Source of the DNA: an uncultured Clostridia bacterium
Lineage (GTDB): Bacteria; Bacillota; Clostridia; UBA1381
Length of the DNA: 64,000 bases
Direction of reading: 5' to 3'
Assembly: GCA_910585485.1 (NCBI GenBank)
Contig: CAJUEZ010000007.1
Coordinates: 1-64,000, forward strand
The notes under the pieces were generated by a model. That model made no database searches. It was not told the origin of the DNA and saw only the letters and a program-made list of their open reading frames with translations. The translations under genes and the position numbers were made by a program. Positions 17,740-25,873 of the stretch are shown one piece after another. Each line of letters opens with the position of its first letter. Positions within the stretch are counted from its first letter, which is position 1.

Positions 17740-19218
17740 TTATTCATGCTCACGTTCCATATCTACTTCCATAAAATCATGACCTGTCAGCATATCTGTT
17801 ATATTATCGTCTTCCTTACCCTTAATTTTCTTCATTCTTGCCGTTTTAAGCTGCTGAAGAGGAGCGATTGAACCCGGTCCTGCCATACAGCCGCCCTCGC
17901 ATGCCATACCTTCAATAATATCCTCCGGAAGCTTATTCACATTAAGCATCGCAAGCGCAACCTTACATTCTTTAAGACCGCTGCATCCCTTCGCTTTTAT
18001 CGGGTCTGTGCATCCCATTTCCTTAACGGCTTTCATCACCGCTTCCGTGACTCCGCCCGCGCCTGAGAAACGTCTTCCAAATGATGTTGCCTCTGTAGGA
18101 GTCTCCTGACAATTTGCTATATCAATTCGTCTCGCGTCAAACAGAGCGTTAAGTTCCTCGAATGTCATTACCGCGTCGGGACTGCCCTCAACGCCAAACT
18201 TTGCTTCTTCCTTCTTTGCCATACAAGGACCTATAAACACTATGTATGCGCCCGGCATATTTTCTCTTATCCATCTTACCGTGGCTACCATCGGCGAAAC
18301 CGTGTTGGACATTTTATCCACCAGTTTCGGATAATGTTTTCTTATCAGCGTTACAAATGCCGGACAACACGAGGTTGTCATTTTTTCGCCCTTCTCGTGA
18401 TTTTCGATTAATTCCTTCGCCTCATTATACGCGACAGCGTCCGCGCCGAGCGCAACCTCAACAACCTCATCAAATCCAAGCACTTTCAGCGCTGTAATCA
18501 TACGTCCTATGGTCGCCTCAGGTCCAAACTGACCCTCGACAGCCGGAGCAGGAATAGCGACTACCTTTGTGTCTTTATCATTAATCTTACTTATTACTTC
18601 AGTTATCTGCGACATATCCGAAATTGCTCCGAACGGGCAAGCCGCTGAACAATGTCCGCAGCTTACGCACTTGCTGTCATCAATAGTCGCCAGCTTATCT
18701 CCGCCTATAGTTATCGCGCCGACATCACAGCTTCGTTTACACGGACGCATAAGGTCGGCAATGGCATGATATGGACAAGCCTCCGCGCATTTTCCGCATT
18801 CACGGCACTTCGTCTGATCTATGTAAGCTCCTCGCCCTGTTATTGTAATCGCTCCAAAAGCGCACGCGCTCTGACAAGCTTTAGCCATACATTTTTGGCA
18901 GTTCTCCGTCACTTGGAATCTGTTAATCGGACAACCTTCACACGCGGCAGGAATAATCTGAATAGTGTTATTCTTTACTTCAATATTTTCCACGTTATGA
19001 GCCGGAAGAGGCGGCTTACCCATCGCCAGACGCACTCTTTGCCTTATAATCTCTCTTTCTTTATATACACAGCAGCGAAATCTCGGCGTTGCGGTAGGTA
19101 TAATTTTAAAAGGTATATCTTCAATATTTTCCTCGTTAAGTTTATCCTCAAACGCAAGTTCCGCAACGGCTCTCAAAGCCTCATATTTCATCTGCCTTGT
19201 ATCAGTATTTCGTTCCAT
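17740..19218 (-). CDS. Monomeric [FeFe] hydrogenase, group B type
   Basis: A 492-residue iron-only hydrogenase. After a ~95-residue N-terminal region come ferredoxin-type cysteine motifs (CEGCPI...CQKCMAKACQSAC, CRECGKCAEACP, CVSCGHCSAACP; about 95-205) for at least two to three 4Fe-4S clusters. The H-cluster motifs are L1 TSCCPAF (about 280), L2 GPCMAKKEE (about 328) and L3 EGMACEGGCMAGPGS (about 435-449). TSCCPAF instead of TSCCPxW and GPC instead of MPC mark group B, whose partners and direction are little studied. No maturase or NADH-linked subunit is adjacent. Start taken at the ATG after AAAGGTGG. Confidence 0.92.
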   Translation of the reverse strand: MERNTDTRQMKYEALRAVAELAFEDKLNEENIEDIPFKIIPTATPRFRCCVYKEREIIRQRVRLAMGKPPLPAHNVENIEVKNNTIQIIPAACEGCPINRFQVTENCQKCMAKACQSACAFGAITITGRGAYIDQTKCRECGKCAEACPYHAIADLMRPCKRSCDVGAITIGGDKLATIDDSKCVSCGHCSAACPFGAISDMSQITEVISKINDKDTKVVAIPAPAVEGQFGPEATIGRMITALKVLGFDEVVEVALGADAVAYNEAKELIENHEKGEKMTTSCCPAFVTLIRKHYPKLVDKMSNTVSPMVATVRWIRENMPGAYIVFIGPCMAKKEEAKFGVEGSPDAVMTFEELNALFDARRIDIANCQETPTEATSFGRRFSGAGGVTEAVMKAVKEMGCTDPIKAKGCSGLKECKVALAMLNVNKLPEDIIEGMACEGGCMAGPGSIAPLQQLKTARMKKIKGKEDDNITDMLTGHDFMEVDMEREHE

Positions 19219-19255
19219 AATTAATTCCACCTTTTTGCAGTAATCTATATTATAT

Positions 19256-19284
19256 AATATACACTATTTTTATAAAAAAGTCAA
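19256..19284 (-). promoter_or_regulatory. Promoter of the hydrogenase gene
   Basis: Minus strand TTGACT, 17 bases, TATATT, about 37 bases before the start. Confidence 0.7.
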
Positions 19285-19374
19285 TCAAATAAATCGTCAT
19301 TTTAAACATATCCAACAAATTTAAATAAAGGTAAAGATGTATATTACATTCAATTTACATTAAAGCAGATTCTA

Positions 19375-19404
19375 TTGACACAGAATACGAATTGGAATTA
19401 TAAT
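19375..19404 (+). promoter_or_regulatory. Promoter of cca
   Basis: TTGACA, 18 bases, TATAAT, 38 bases before the start codon. Confidence 0.8.
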
Positions 19405-19442
19405 TTCTAATAAGAGAATTTGTGTCATTAAGGAGAATCATC

Positions 19443-20783
19443 ATGGAGTTCAAGATACCCGATAGTGTTATAAGTATACTTGACCGACTGGAATCAGGCG
19501 GTTTTTCTGCTTTTATTGCAGGCGGGGCAGTTCGTGACCTTCTTATGGAAAAAGTCCCTCATGATTATGATATTGCCACCGATGCAAAGCCGCGTGACAT
19601 TAAAAATATTTTTTCCCGCACTATAGATTCCGGAATAAAACACGGAACAGTGACTGTTGTTGAAAACAAAACAGGCTATGAAATAACCACCTTTCGCCGT
19701 GACGGTGAATACAAGGACGGTCGCCGTCCCGAAAGCGTGTCATTTGTCACCGACGCGCGCGAGGACTGCGCGCGCCGTGATTTTACAATCAACGCCATGA
19801 TGTATAATCCAAAAACCGGTATATTGGATTATTTCGACGGTCAAAAAGACATTGAAAAAAGAACGATACGCTGTGTCGGAAATCCTGAAATTCGATTCAA
19901 AGAGGACGCTCTTCGCATGCTTCGCGCTATTCGTTTCAGCGCGGCGCTTTCATTTGAAATAGAAGAGGAAACATGGAAATCCATAAAAAAATGCGCGGTA
20001 CTTATAAAGAAAATAAGCAGTGAGAGAATCTTAGAGGAATTAAATAAAATACTTCTGTCTGAAAACCCCGATTATATCAGGAAACTTCATGAATGCGGTC
20101 TCCTATATTATATAATGCCGGAGTTTGAAAGATGTTTTGGTGAGCCTCAGCGCAATAAATATCACATATACGATGTTGGAGAACACATAATTCATACCAT
20201 AAAAAATACACCGCCGGACATAGTTCTTAGATGGGCGGCTTTACTGCATGACATTGGCAAGCCGTGTTGTTCCAGCACTGATTCAAACGGTGTGATACAT
20301 TTTTACGGTCATCACCGTGAAAGCGGTAAAATTGCTGTGGATCTTCTGCATCGCCTGCGTATGGATAACAATACTATTCATGATATTTCAGTTTTAGTGG
20401 AAAATCACGATGTCAGAGTAGAACCTTCTCAACCCGCTGTAAAGCGAATGATGGCGCGCACAGGCGAACCGTTGTTCGAAAAATTACTGCTTTTACAGAC
20501 AGCGGACAACATGGCAAAAAAGCCTATTCATTTCCCCGAAAAGAAAAAGCGCATAGACAGCGCGCACCGAATATACAAAGAAATTCTCGCTGAAAGACAG
20601 CCGTATCTCGTATCTCATCTTGCCGTCAACGGTAAAGACCTTATCCGTCTTGGCTATAAGCCGGGAAGAGAAATAGGAGACACTTTAAAGCGTCTTATAG
20701 ATGAAGTTATTATTAATCCATCACTCAACAACCGAGACTACCTGTTTAAATCAGCAAAGGAATTCAGGCGAAAAAAGAAATAA
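19443..20783 (+). CDS. cca: CCA tRNA nucleotidyltransferase
   Basis: A 446-residue class II enzyme that adds or repairs the 3' CCA of tRNAs. The head carries AGGAVRDLL, the catalytic DYDIATDA (two Asp) and RRDFTINAM; the neck/body has ERILEELNKIL. A C-terminal HD domain (LLHDIGKP, about 270) indicates an additional phosphohydrolase module, as in several clostridial enzymes. The ATG at 19443 follows AAGGAGA. At least the tRNA-fMet gene in this window encodes its own CCA, so the enzyme is likely used mainly for repair and for tRNAs without CCA. Confidence 0.95.
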   Translation: MEFKIPDSVISILDRLESGGFSAFIAGGAVRDLLMEKVPHDYDIATDAKPRDIKNIFSRTIDSGIKHGTVTVVENKTGYEITTFRRDGEYKDGRRPESVSFVTDAREDCARRDFTINAMMYNPKTGILDYFDGQKDIEKRTIRCVGNPEIRFKEDALRMLRAIRFSAALSFEIEEETWKSIKKCAVLIKKISSERILEELNKILLSENPDYIRKLHECGLLYYIMPEFERCFGEPQRNKYHIYDVGEHIIHTIKNTPPDIVLRWAALLHDIGKPCCSSTDSNGVIHFYGHHRESGKIAVDLLHRLRMDNNTIHDISVLVENHDVRVEPSQPAVKRMMARTGEPLFEKLLLLQTADNMAKKPIHFPEKKKRIDSAHRIYKEILAERQPYLVSHLAVNGKDLIRLGYKPGREIGDTLKRLIDEVIINPSLNNRDYLFKSAKEFRRKKK

Positions 20784-20801
20784 GAACAAGTATTGTAATA
20801 C

Positions 20802-20831
20802 AAAACAGCTGCCATTAACGGCAGCTGTTTT
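20802..20831. terminator. Bidirectional terminator between cca and rpiB
   Basis: AAAACAGCTGCC ATTAAC GGCAGCTGTTTT, a perfect 12-bp hairpin between convergent genes. Confidence 0.92.
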
Positions 20832-20855
20832 ACTATATCGAATACTATAAATACA

Positions 20856-21293
20856 CTACTGATTTTCTATATCATGAATTTTTTTTATTCGCTCAGCGTG
20901 TCTTCCGCCCTGAAACTCTGCTTCAAGGAATGTGTCAACAATCATATTGGCTTTTTCTCTGCCTGTTACTCTGCCGCCAAGGCAAATAATATTTGCGTTA
21001 TTATGTTCCTTCGCCATTTTTGCGCTGAACACATCACCGCAAAGCGCGGCTCTTATTCCCTTAAACTTATTCGCCGCCATTGAAATACCGATTCCTGTTC
21101 CACACAAAAGTATGCCGCGTTCGCACTCTCCATCAATCACTGACTCGCATACAGGCTTTGCGCAATCGGGATAATCCACGCTATCTTCATTATATACACC
21201 GAAATCTTTGACTTCAATGCCCTTTTCTTTCAAATGTTCTATAACATGACCTTTAAGTTCAAAACCGCCGTGGTCGCTTCCTATCGCTATCAT
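20856..21293 (-). CDS. rpiB: Ribose-5-phosphate isomerase B
   Basis: A 145-residue isomerase interconverting ribose 5-phosphate and ribulose 5-phosphate. Conserved IGSDHGGFELK at the N-terminus, catalytic Cys in LLCGTGIGISMAANK (about 67) and NNANIICLGGRV are present. Its ATG overlaps the tsaB stop (ATGA), indicating translational coupling. It links to the pentose steps upstream (AraD product) though it is in a different operon. Confidence 0.96.
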   Translation of the reverse strand: MIAIGSDHGGFELKGHVIEHLKEKGIEVKDFGVYNEDSVDYPDCAKPVCESVIDGECERGILLCGTGIGISMAANKFKGIRAALCGDVFSAKMAKEHNNANIICLGGRVTGREKANMIVDTFLEAEFQGGRHAERIKKIHDIENQ

Positions 21294-22006
21294 TTATTTT
21301 CCTCTTTTCTTTTATTTGATTTTTCCTCAAGCTCCTTTTCAGCCTGTGATTTTTTTATATAGTATGGTTTCATTTCTAAGTAAGACTGGGTTTCTCCCCT
21401 TTTCGCTTTCTCCAACGCAAGCGCCGCAACAGAAGACGCTCTTGAATTCAGAGCCGCTCCATGCGGGAAAATCGCATGTTCTCCAAGCCTTTCTTCTATA
21501 TACGCACGATGCGCGATTGCTCCGTCGCCAACAAATACAGTATCAAGAAAATCACCGCAGCTATCAATGCATTCTTCTATTGTAATGCCCTCCGGCTGTC
21601 CAATCTCCTTAAATCCCTCGTCCCATATATAGCTTGCTGCAAACACATTATTGCGTCTCGCGTCCATTATTGGCACTATGATATGCTCGGCATACGGAAC
21701 ATTATAAGCAAGCGCCTCTAAAGTACCTACGCTTACAACTTTCTTCCCTGCTGCGTGAGCAAGCGCCTTCACTGTCTCAACTCCTATACGAAGTCCCGTA
21801 AAAGAGCCCGGTCCGACTGCCGCCGCAAAAATATCAATATCTTTGACGCTCATTTCAAGGTCGGAAAGAAGCTGTTCAATCATAACCATTATCTTCTGAG
21901 AATGAGTTTTTTTATGATTTAAGATATATTCACCTAAAAGAAGTTCATCCTCCATAACGGCAACAGTTGCCACATTTGATGAGGTATCTATCGCAAGCAC
22001 TCTCAT
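21290..22006 (-). CDS. tsaB: tRNA threonylcarbamoyladenosine biosynthesis protein TsaB
   Basis: A 238-residue inactive ASKHA paralogue that scaffolds the TsaB-TsaD-TsaE complex for t6A at position 37 of ANN-decoding tRNAs. Visible: LAIDTSSNVATVAV at the start and the family signature AVGPGSFTGLRIGV (about 64-77). Overlaps tsaE by one base (TAATG) and rpiB by four. The rimI gene that often follows is absent, replaced by rpiB. The C-terminal tail is Lys/Glu-rich. Confidence 0.95.
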   Translation of the reverse strand: MRVLAIDTSSNVATVAVMEDELLLGEYILNHKKTHSQKIMVMIEQLLSDLEMSVKDIDIFAAAVGPGSFTGLRIGVETVKALAHAAGKKVVSVGTLEALAYNVPYAEHIIVPIMDARRNNVFAASYIWDEGFKEIGQPEGITIEECIDSCGDFLDTVFVGDGAIAHRAYIEERLGEHAIFPHGAALNSRASSVAALALEKAKRGETQSYLEMKPYYIKKSQAEKELEEKSNKRKEENK

Positions 22007-22431
22007 TATCCAATCTCCCTGATTTCTATCTCTCTATAATTTTCGTTTTTACTGTAATCTTTTGATATTTCAATATCGTATCGCTGTTCAGGCAGAATGT
22101 CCGCTATAAGCTGCGGCCACTCAATCACACTGATTCCGCTGCCATATATGTATTCCTCATAACCGATTTCATACATTTCATCGCAATCGGCAATACGATA
22201 CGCGTCAAAATGATACAGCGCCATGTCACCCATATACTCATTTACAATAGTAAATGTAGGGCTTGTTATATGCTCTTTAATGCCGAGTCCCTTTGCCAAC
22301 CCCTGCACAAAAGCGGTTTTTCCCACACCTAAATCTCCGTACATGCAAAGCACATCGCCCTTTTTCAAGCTTTTGGCAAATTCTGATGCTATTCGCTGTG
22401 TTTCTTCATAACTGTCTGAATTATATTTCAT
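22006..22431 (-). CDS. tsaE: tRNA threonylcarbamoyladenosine biosynthesis ATPase TsaE
   Basis: A 141-residue P-loop protein, partner of TsaB and TsaD in t6A synthesis. Walker A is GDLGVGKTAF (about 32-41), TSPTF follows as switch region, and LYHFDAYRI and VIEWPQLI are the typical Walker B-side motifs. It starts 16 bases after the fhs stop and is coupled to tsaB. Confidence 0.95.
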   Translation of the reverse strand: MKYNSDSYEETQRIASEFAKSLKKGDVLCMYGDLGVGKTAFVQGLAKGLGIKEHITSPTFTIVNEYMGDMALYHFDAYRIADCDEMYEIGYEEYIYGSGISVIEWPQLIADILPEQRYDIEISKDYSKNENYREIEIREIG

Positions 22432-22447
22432 ATCAAATATTCCCGTA

Positions 22448-24118
22448 TTAAAAAAGTCCTGTTATCTTTCCGTCAGCCGTTACATCAATGTTATTCGCAG
22501 CAGGTATTTTAGGAAGACCGGGCATAACCATGATATTGCCCGTTTCAACAACTATAAATCCCGCTCCGTTTGACAAACGCACATTGCTTACTGTCACATC
22601 AAAATTTTCAGGCCGTCCTAAAAGAGACGGATTATCAGAAAGCGAATACTGTGTTTTAGCCATACATACCGGCTTTTTATCAAGTCCCAGTTTTTCTATC
22701 TGAGTTATCTGCTTAGAAGCTTTAGCGCTGTATTTAACACCGCTTCCGCCATAAATCTTTGTGACAATCGCTTCTATCTTATCTTTTATTGATAAATTTA
22801 CGTCATATGCCGCCTTGTAGTCTGCTTTTTCATTTTCTATCGCGGAAATAACCTTTTCCGCCAAATCAAGTCCACCCTCGCCGCCTTTTGCAAACACTTC
22901 GCTCAATGCGCAGGAAGCTCCGAGCTGGTGACATCTGTCTATAACTGTTTGCAATTCCGCATCGCTGTCTGTGTCAAAACGATTTACAGCTACAACTACC
23001 GGCACTCCGTATGATTTCATATTCTCAATATGTTTTTCAAGATTAACAATTCCCCTGCTTAGCGCTTCAACGTTTTCTTCTTTTAAATCCGCTTTAGCGA
23101 TTCCGCCATTATATTTAAGAGCGCGCACTGTAGCGACAATAACAACCGCGTCAGGGTTTATTCCCGCCATCCGGCATTTTATGTCCATAAATTTTTCAGC
23201 GCCTAAATCCGCGCCAAAACCGGCTTCTGTAATCGCATAATCAGACAGTTTCATTGCAAGCTTTGTCGCCTGAATGCTATTGCATCCATGAGCAATATTA
23301 GCAAACGGTCCGCCGTGAATAAAGCAAGGAGTATATTCAAGAGTCTGAACAAGATTAGGCTTTATCGCGTCTTTTAACAGCGCCGCCATTGCCCCCTGCG
23401 CTTTAAGGTCTGAAGCCTTTACCGGATTTCCCGCTCTGTTGTATCCGACTATAATATCGCCCAGCCTTTTTTTCAAGTCTTCAAGATCCGCGGCAAGACA
23501 CAAGATAGCCATAACCTCAGAAGCAACCGTAATCATAAACCCGTCCTCACGAGGCACACCGTTAATTTTTCCGCCCATTCCCACAACTATATTGCGCAAG
23601 GCTCTGTCGTTTGTGTCCACAACGCGCTTCCAAACTATATTTGTAACATCAATGTCAAGTTCGTTCCCCTGGTGGATATGATTATCTATCATCGCTGAAA
23701 GCAAATTATTTGCCGCGGTTATGGCATGCATGTCCCCGGTAAAATGCAGATTTATATCCTCCATAGGCACAACCTGACTATAGCCGCCTCCCGCCGCGCC
23801 GCCTTTAACTCCCATTACAGGTCCTAATGACGGCTCCCGCAAAGCGAGAACGCATTTTTTACCCATCTTTGTAAGCGCGTCACCCAAACCTATTGTAGTG
23901 GTTGTCTTACCTTCTCCCGCAGGAGTAGGGTTGATGGCTGTTACAAGCACAAGCTTGCCATCCTTATTGTCCTTTACCCTGTCCCACAGTTCATGCGACA
24001 TCTTCGCTTTATATTTTCCGTAATATTCCAATTCGTCTTCTTTTATTCCAATAGACGAGGCTATATCACGAATATGTTTCATATTTGCGCCCTGAGCGAT
24101 TTCTATGTCTGAAAGCAT
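22448..24118 (-). CDS. fhs: Formate-tetrahydrofolate ligase
   Basis: A 556-residue enzyme, the exact usual length, forming 10-formyl-THF from formate, THF and ATP for purine, fMet and acetogenic one-carbon flow. Visible: ATP loop INPTPAGEGKTTTTIGLGDAL (about 55-75), EPSLGPVMGVKGGAAGGGY (about 95-113), TGDMHAITAANNLLSA and the C-terminal GNIMVMPGLPK. The ATG at 24118 follows GGGGGACA; an upstream in-frame start would add 11 residues inside the leader. No other Wood-Ljungdahl genes are near. Confidence 0.97.
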   Translation of the reverse strand: MLSDIEIAQGANMKHIRDIASSIGIKEDELEYYGKYKAKMSHELWDRVKDNKDGKLVLVTAINPTPAGEGKTTTTIGLGDALTKMGKKCVLALREPSLGPVMGVKGGAAGGGYSQVVPMEDINLHFTGDMHAITAANNLLSAMIDNHIHQGNELDIDVTNIVWKRVVDTNDRALRNIVVGMGGKINGVPREDGFMITVASEVMAILCLAADLEDLKKRLGDIIVGYNRAGNPVKASDLKAQGAMAALLKDAIKPNLVQTLEYTPCFIHGGPFANIAHGCNSIQATKLAMKLSDYAITEAGFGADLGAEKFMDIKCRMAGINPDAVVIVATVRALKYNGGIAKADLKEENVEALSRGIVNLEKHIENMKSYGVPVVVAVNRFDTDSDAELQTVIDRCHQLGASCALSEVFAKGGEGGLDLAEKVISAIENEKADYKAAYDVNLSIKDKIEAIVTKIYGGSGVKYSAKASKQITQIEKLGLDKKPVCMAKTQYSLSDNPSLLGRPENFDVTVSNVRLSNGAGFIVVETGNIMVMPGLPKIPAANNIDVTADGKITGLF

Positions 24119-24151
24119 AATCTTGTCCCCCTTTACATCATACAAACTCAA

Positions 24152-24193
24152 ATAGAGCTGAACGGTGCATAATGTACTCGTATCCAGCTCTAT
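24152..24193 (-). terminator. Hairpin between the coiled-coil gene and fhs
   Basis: ATAGAGCTG / CAGCTCTAT 9-bp stem whose interior also pairs (ACG/CGT, GTGCAT/ATGTAC with one G-U), giving a nearly continuous 18-bp hairpin just after the stop at 24212. The tail (TTTGAGTTTG on the minus strand) is only partly U-rich, so it may be a terminator, attenuator or processing site. Confidence 0.5.
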
Positions 24194-24211
24194 ACATGTC
24201 TAATTTATATC

Positions 24212-24667
24212 TTAGTTATTATTGAAATAACCTCTATCCTCACGAACCTTGCGAAGAAGCAGGTCAAGACGGTGTTCAGCATCATTCAGAATATCATCAA
24301 CATACTGATCTGTATCAGTTTTTATTTCGATTGATTTTTGCTGAGCGGCATTTACAAGTTCATTAGCCTGCTCATAAGCGCACTTTGTGATTTCATGCTC
24401 ATCTATAAGCTGCATCTGAGTTTCTTCCGCATTCTTTTGGATTGCTTCCGCTCTGTTTTCAGCCTCAGACAGGATTCTCTGTCTTTCTTCCTTGACCCAT
24501 TTTGCTTCTTTTAGCTCATCAGGATATACAAGACGAATTTCCTGAATGTAGTCTAAAAGTTCATCTCTATCAACCATGACTTTACCTGTTAGAGGCACTG
24601 AGGAAGCTTTTTCAATAGTTTCCTCCATCATGTCGATAATTTCCATGATATCCATATCCATATCCAT
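24212..24667 (-). CDS. Coiled-coil protein downstream of coaD, unknown function
   Basis: A 151-residue acidic protein. The N-terminus is Met/Asp-rich (MDMDMDIMEIIDMMEETIE) and residues 50-140 are predicted to be a long coiled coil (KWVKEERQRILSEAENRAEAIQ...). The arrangement recalls DivIVA-like or ATP-synthase-b-like scaffolds found next to coaD in many Clostridia. No membrane segment. Start chosen for AAAGGA upstream; an ATG six codons earlier lies before the RBS. Placed 19 bases after coaD in the same operon. Confidence 0.78.
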   Translation of the reverse strand: MDMDMDIMEIIDMMEETIEKASSVPLTGKVMVDRDELLDYIQEIRLVYPDELKEAKWVKEERQRILSEAENRAEAIQKNAEETQMQLIDEHEITKCAYEQANELVNAAQQKSIEIKTDTDQYVDDILNDAEHRLDLLLRKVREDRGYFNNN

Positions 24668-24686
24668 GTTCTTCAATCCTTTCATC

Positions 24687-25163
24687 CTACTTATATTTTT
24701 CTTTGATTTTTTCTATTATCTCACAAGGCACAAGACCTGTTAAATCACCATGAAAGCCCGCAAGTTCCCTAACCATGCTGGAACTTATATAGGAATATTT
24801 TGTATCCGTCATCATAAACATAGTTTCATATTCGGGATTCAGCGCTTTATTAAGAAGCGCCATCTGAAATTCATATTCAAAATCCGCTACAGTTCGCAGT
24901 CCCTTTACAATTACAGTCGCGTTTTTGCTTGCAGCAAAATCAACGAGCAACCCCTCAAAAGTGTCCACCTCCACATTTTCAATAGAGTTTGTTACAGAGG
25001 TTATCATTGCCACCCTTTCTTCCACGCTGAAAAGTGGCGTTTTATTTCCATTGCTGAGAACTCCGACAACTAATTTATCATATAAACGGCTTGCGCGTTT
25101 AATAACATCAAGATGACCGTTAGTTATAGGATCGAAGCTTCCCGGATAAACCGCTATTCTCAT
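24687..25163 (-). CDS. coaD: Phosphopantetheine adenylyltransferase
   Basis: A 158-residue nucleotidyltransferase of coenzyme A synthesis (4'-phosphopantetheine plus ATP to dephospho-CoA). Visible: PGSFDPITNGHLD with the T/HxGH-type motif (about 7-19), VVKGLRTVADFEYE (about 85-98) and the C-terminal SYISSSMVRELA. It follows rsmD by 15 bases, the standard Firmicute order rsmD-coaD. Confidence 0.97.
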   Translation of the reverse strand: MRIAVYPGSFDPITNGHLDVIKRASRLYDKLVVGVLSNGNKTPLFSVEERVAMITSVTNSIENVEVDTFEGLLVDFAASKNATVIVKGLRTVADFEYEFQMALLNKALNPEYETMFMMTDTKYSYISSSMVRELAGFHGDLTGLVPCEIIEKIKEKYK

Positions 25164-25178
25164 TTGCTTTCTTCTTTC

Positions 25179-25724
25179 TTATTCCTTTTGCAGTTTATAG
25201 ATAGTAATATAAGTTCTTCCGTACTTTTTTTGTTTGTATATGTCAAGTCCTGAAAAATCATTATGAAAATCAGTTTCATCGCTTTCAAGCATTATAATGC
25301 CTTCATCGCTTAAAATATCATTATCCACAATTAAGCGAAGTGATTTTTCTATAAGATTTTTATTATACGGCGGGTCAAGAAATATTATATCAAATTTCTC
25401 GCTCGTTTGTTCCGCATAATCAAAACATGACATATTGACTATATCACAGCTATCGGAAAATTTCAGAGCATGCGCATTTCTCTTTATAATATCAATGGAA
25501 CTCTTGTCATTATCTATACACACAGCCTTGTCCGCTCCGCGTGAAACAGCCTCAAAACTAAGCGCTCCGCTTCCGGCGAACATATCAAGACAGCGCGCGG
25601 ACGGAATAAATGTCTGTATCATATTAAAAACAGATTCCTTTACTCTGTCAGTCGTCGGGCGCACATCATCACCTTCAAACTCATACAATTTATGACCTCG
25701 TCTTGTTCCCGATATTATCCTCAT
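25179..25724 (-). CDS. rsmD: 16S rRNA (guanine966-N2)-methyltransferase
   Basis: A 181-residue SAM-dependent methyltransferase. The SAM loop is MFAGSGALSFEAVSRGA (about 48-64) and the catalytic LDPPYNK (about 117-123) matches the N2-guanine signature DPPY. N-terminal RIISGTRRGHKL binds rRNA. First gene of the leftward cluster. Confidence 0.95.
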   Translation of the reverse strand: MRIISGTRRGHKLYEFEGDDVRPTTDRVKESVFNMIQTFIPSARCLDMFAGSGALSFEAVSRGADKAVCIDNDKSSIDIIKRNAHALKFSDSCDIVNMSCFDYAEQTSEKFDIIFLDPPYNKNLIEKSLRLIVDNDILSDEGIIMLESDETDFHNDFSGLDIYKQKKYGRTYITIYKLQKE

Positions 25725-25873
25725 GCGTCATCCCCCATGTAATCTCTTATATTCTATCCTAATTTTTGCAAAAGGTCAACAATGTTATTGTTTTTTTTTA
25801 GAATTTACATAAAATATCAACAGTTTTGTAAACGTTTTGATACATAGTATACATTAAACCTGAACAAATCTGA

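Noticed and set aside
18652..19224. 190-codon rightward frame opposite the hydrogenase gene
   Set aside because: Antisense to strongly conserved ferredoxin-like cysteine motifs, no RBS, composition typical of a shadow frame.
24119..24211. THF riboswitch before fhs
   Set aside because: Only a single hairpin is visible; the multi-helix core and conserved loop bases of THF riboswitches are absent.
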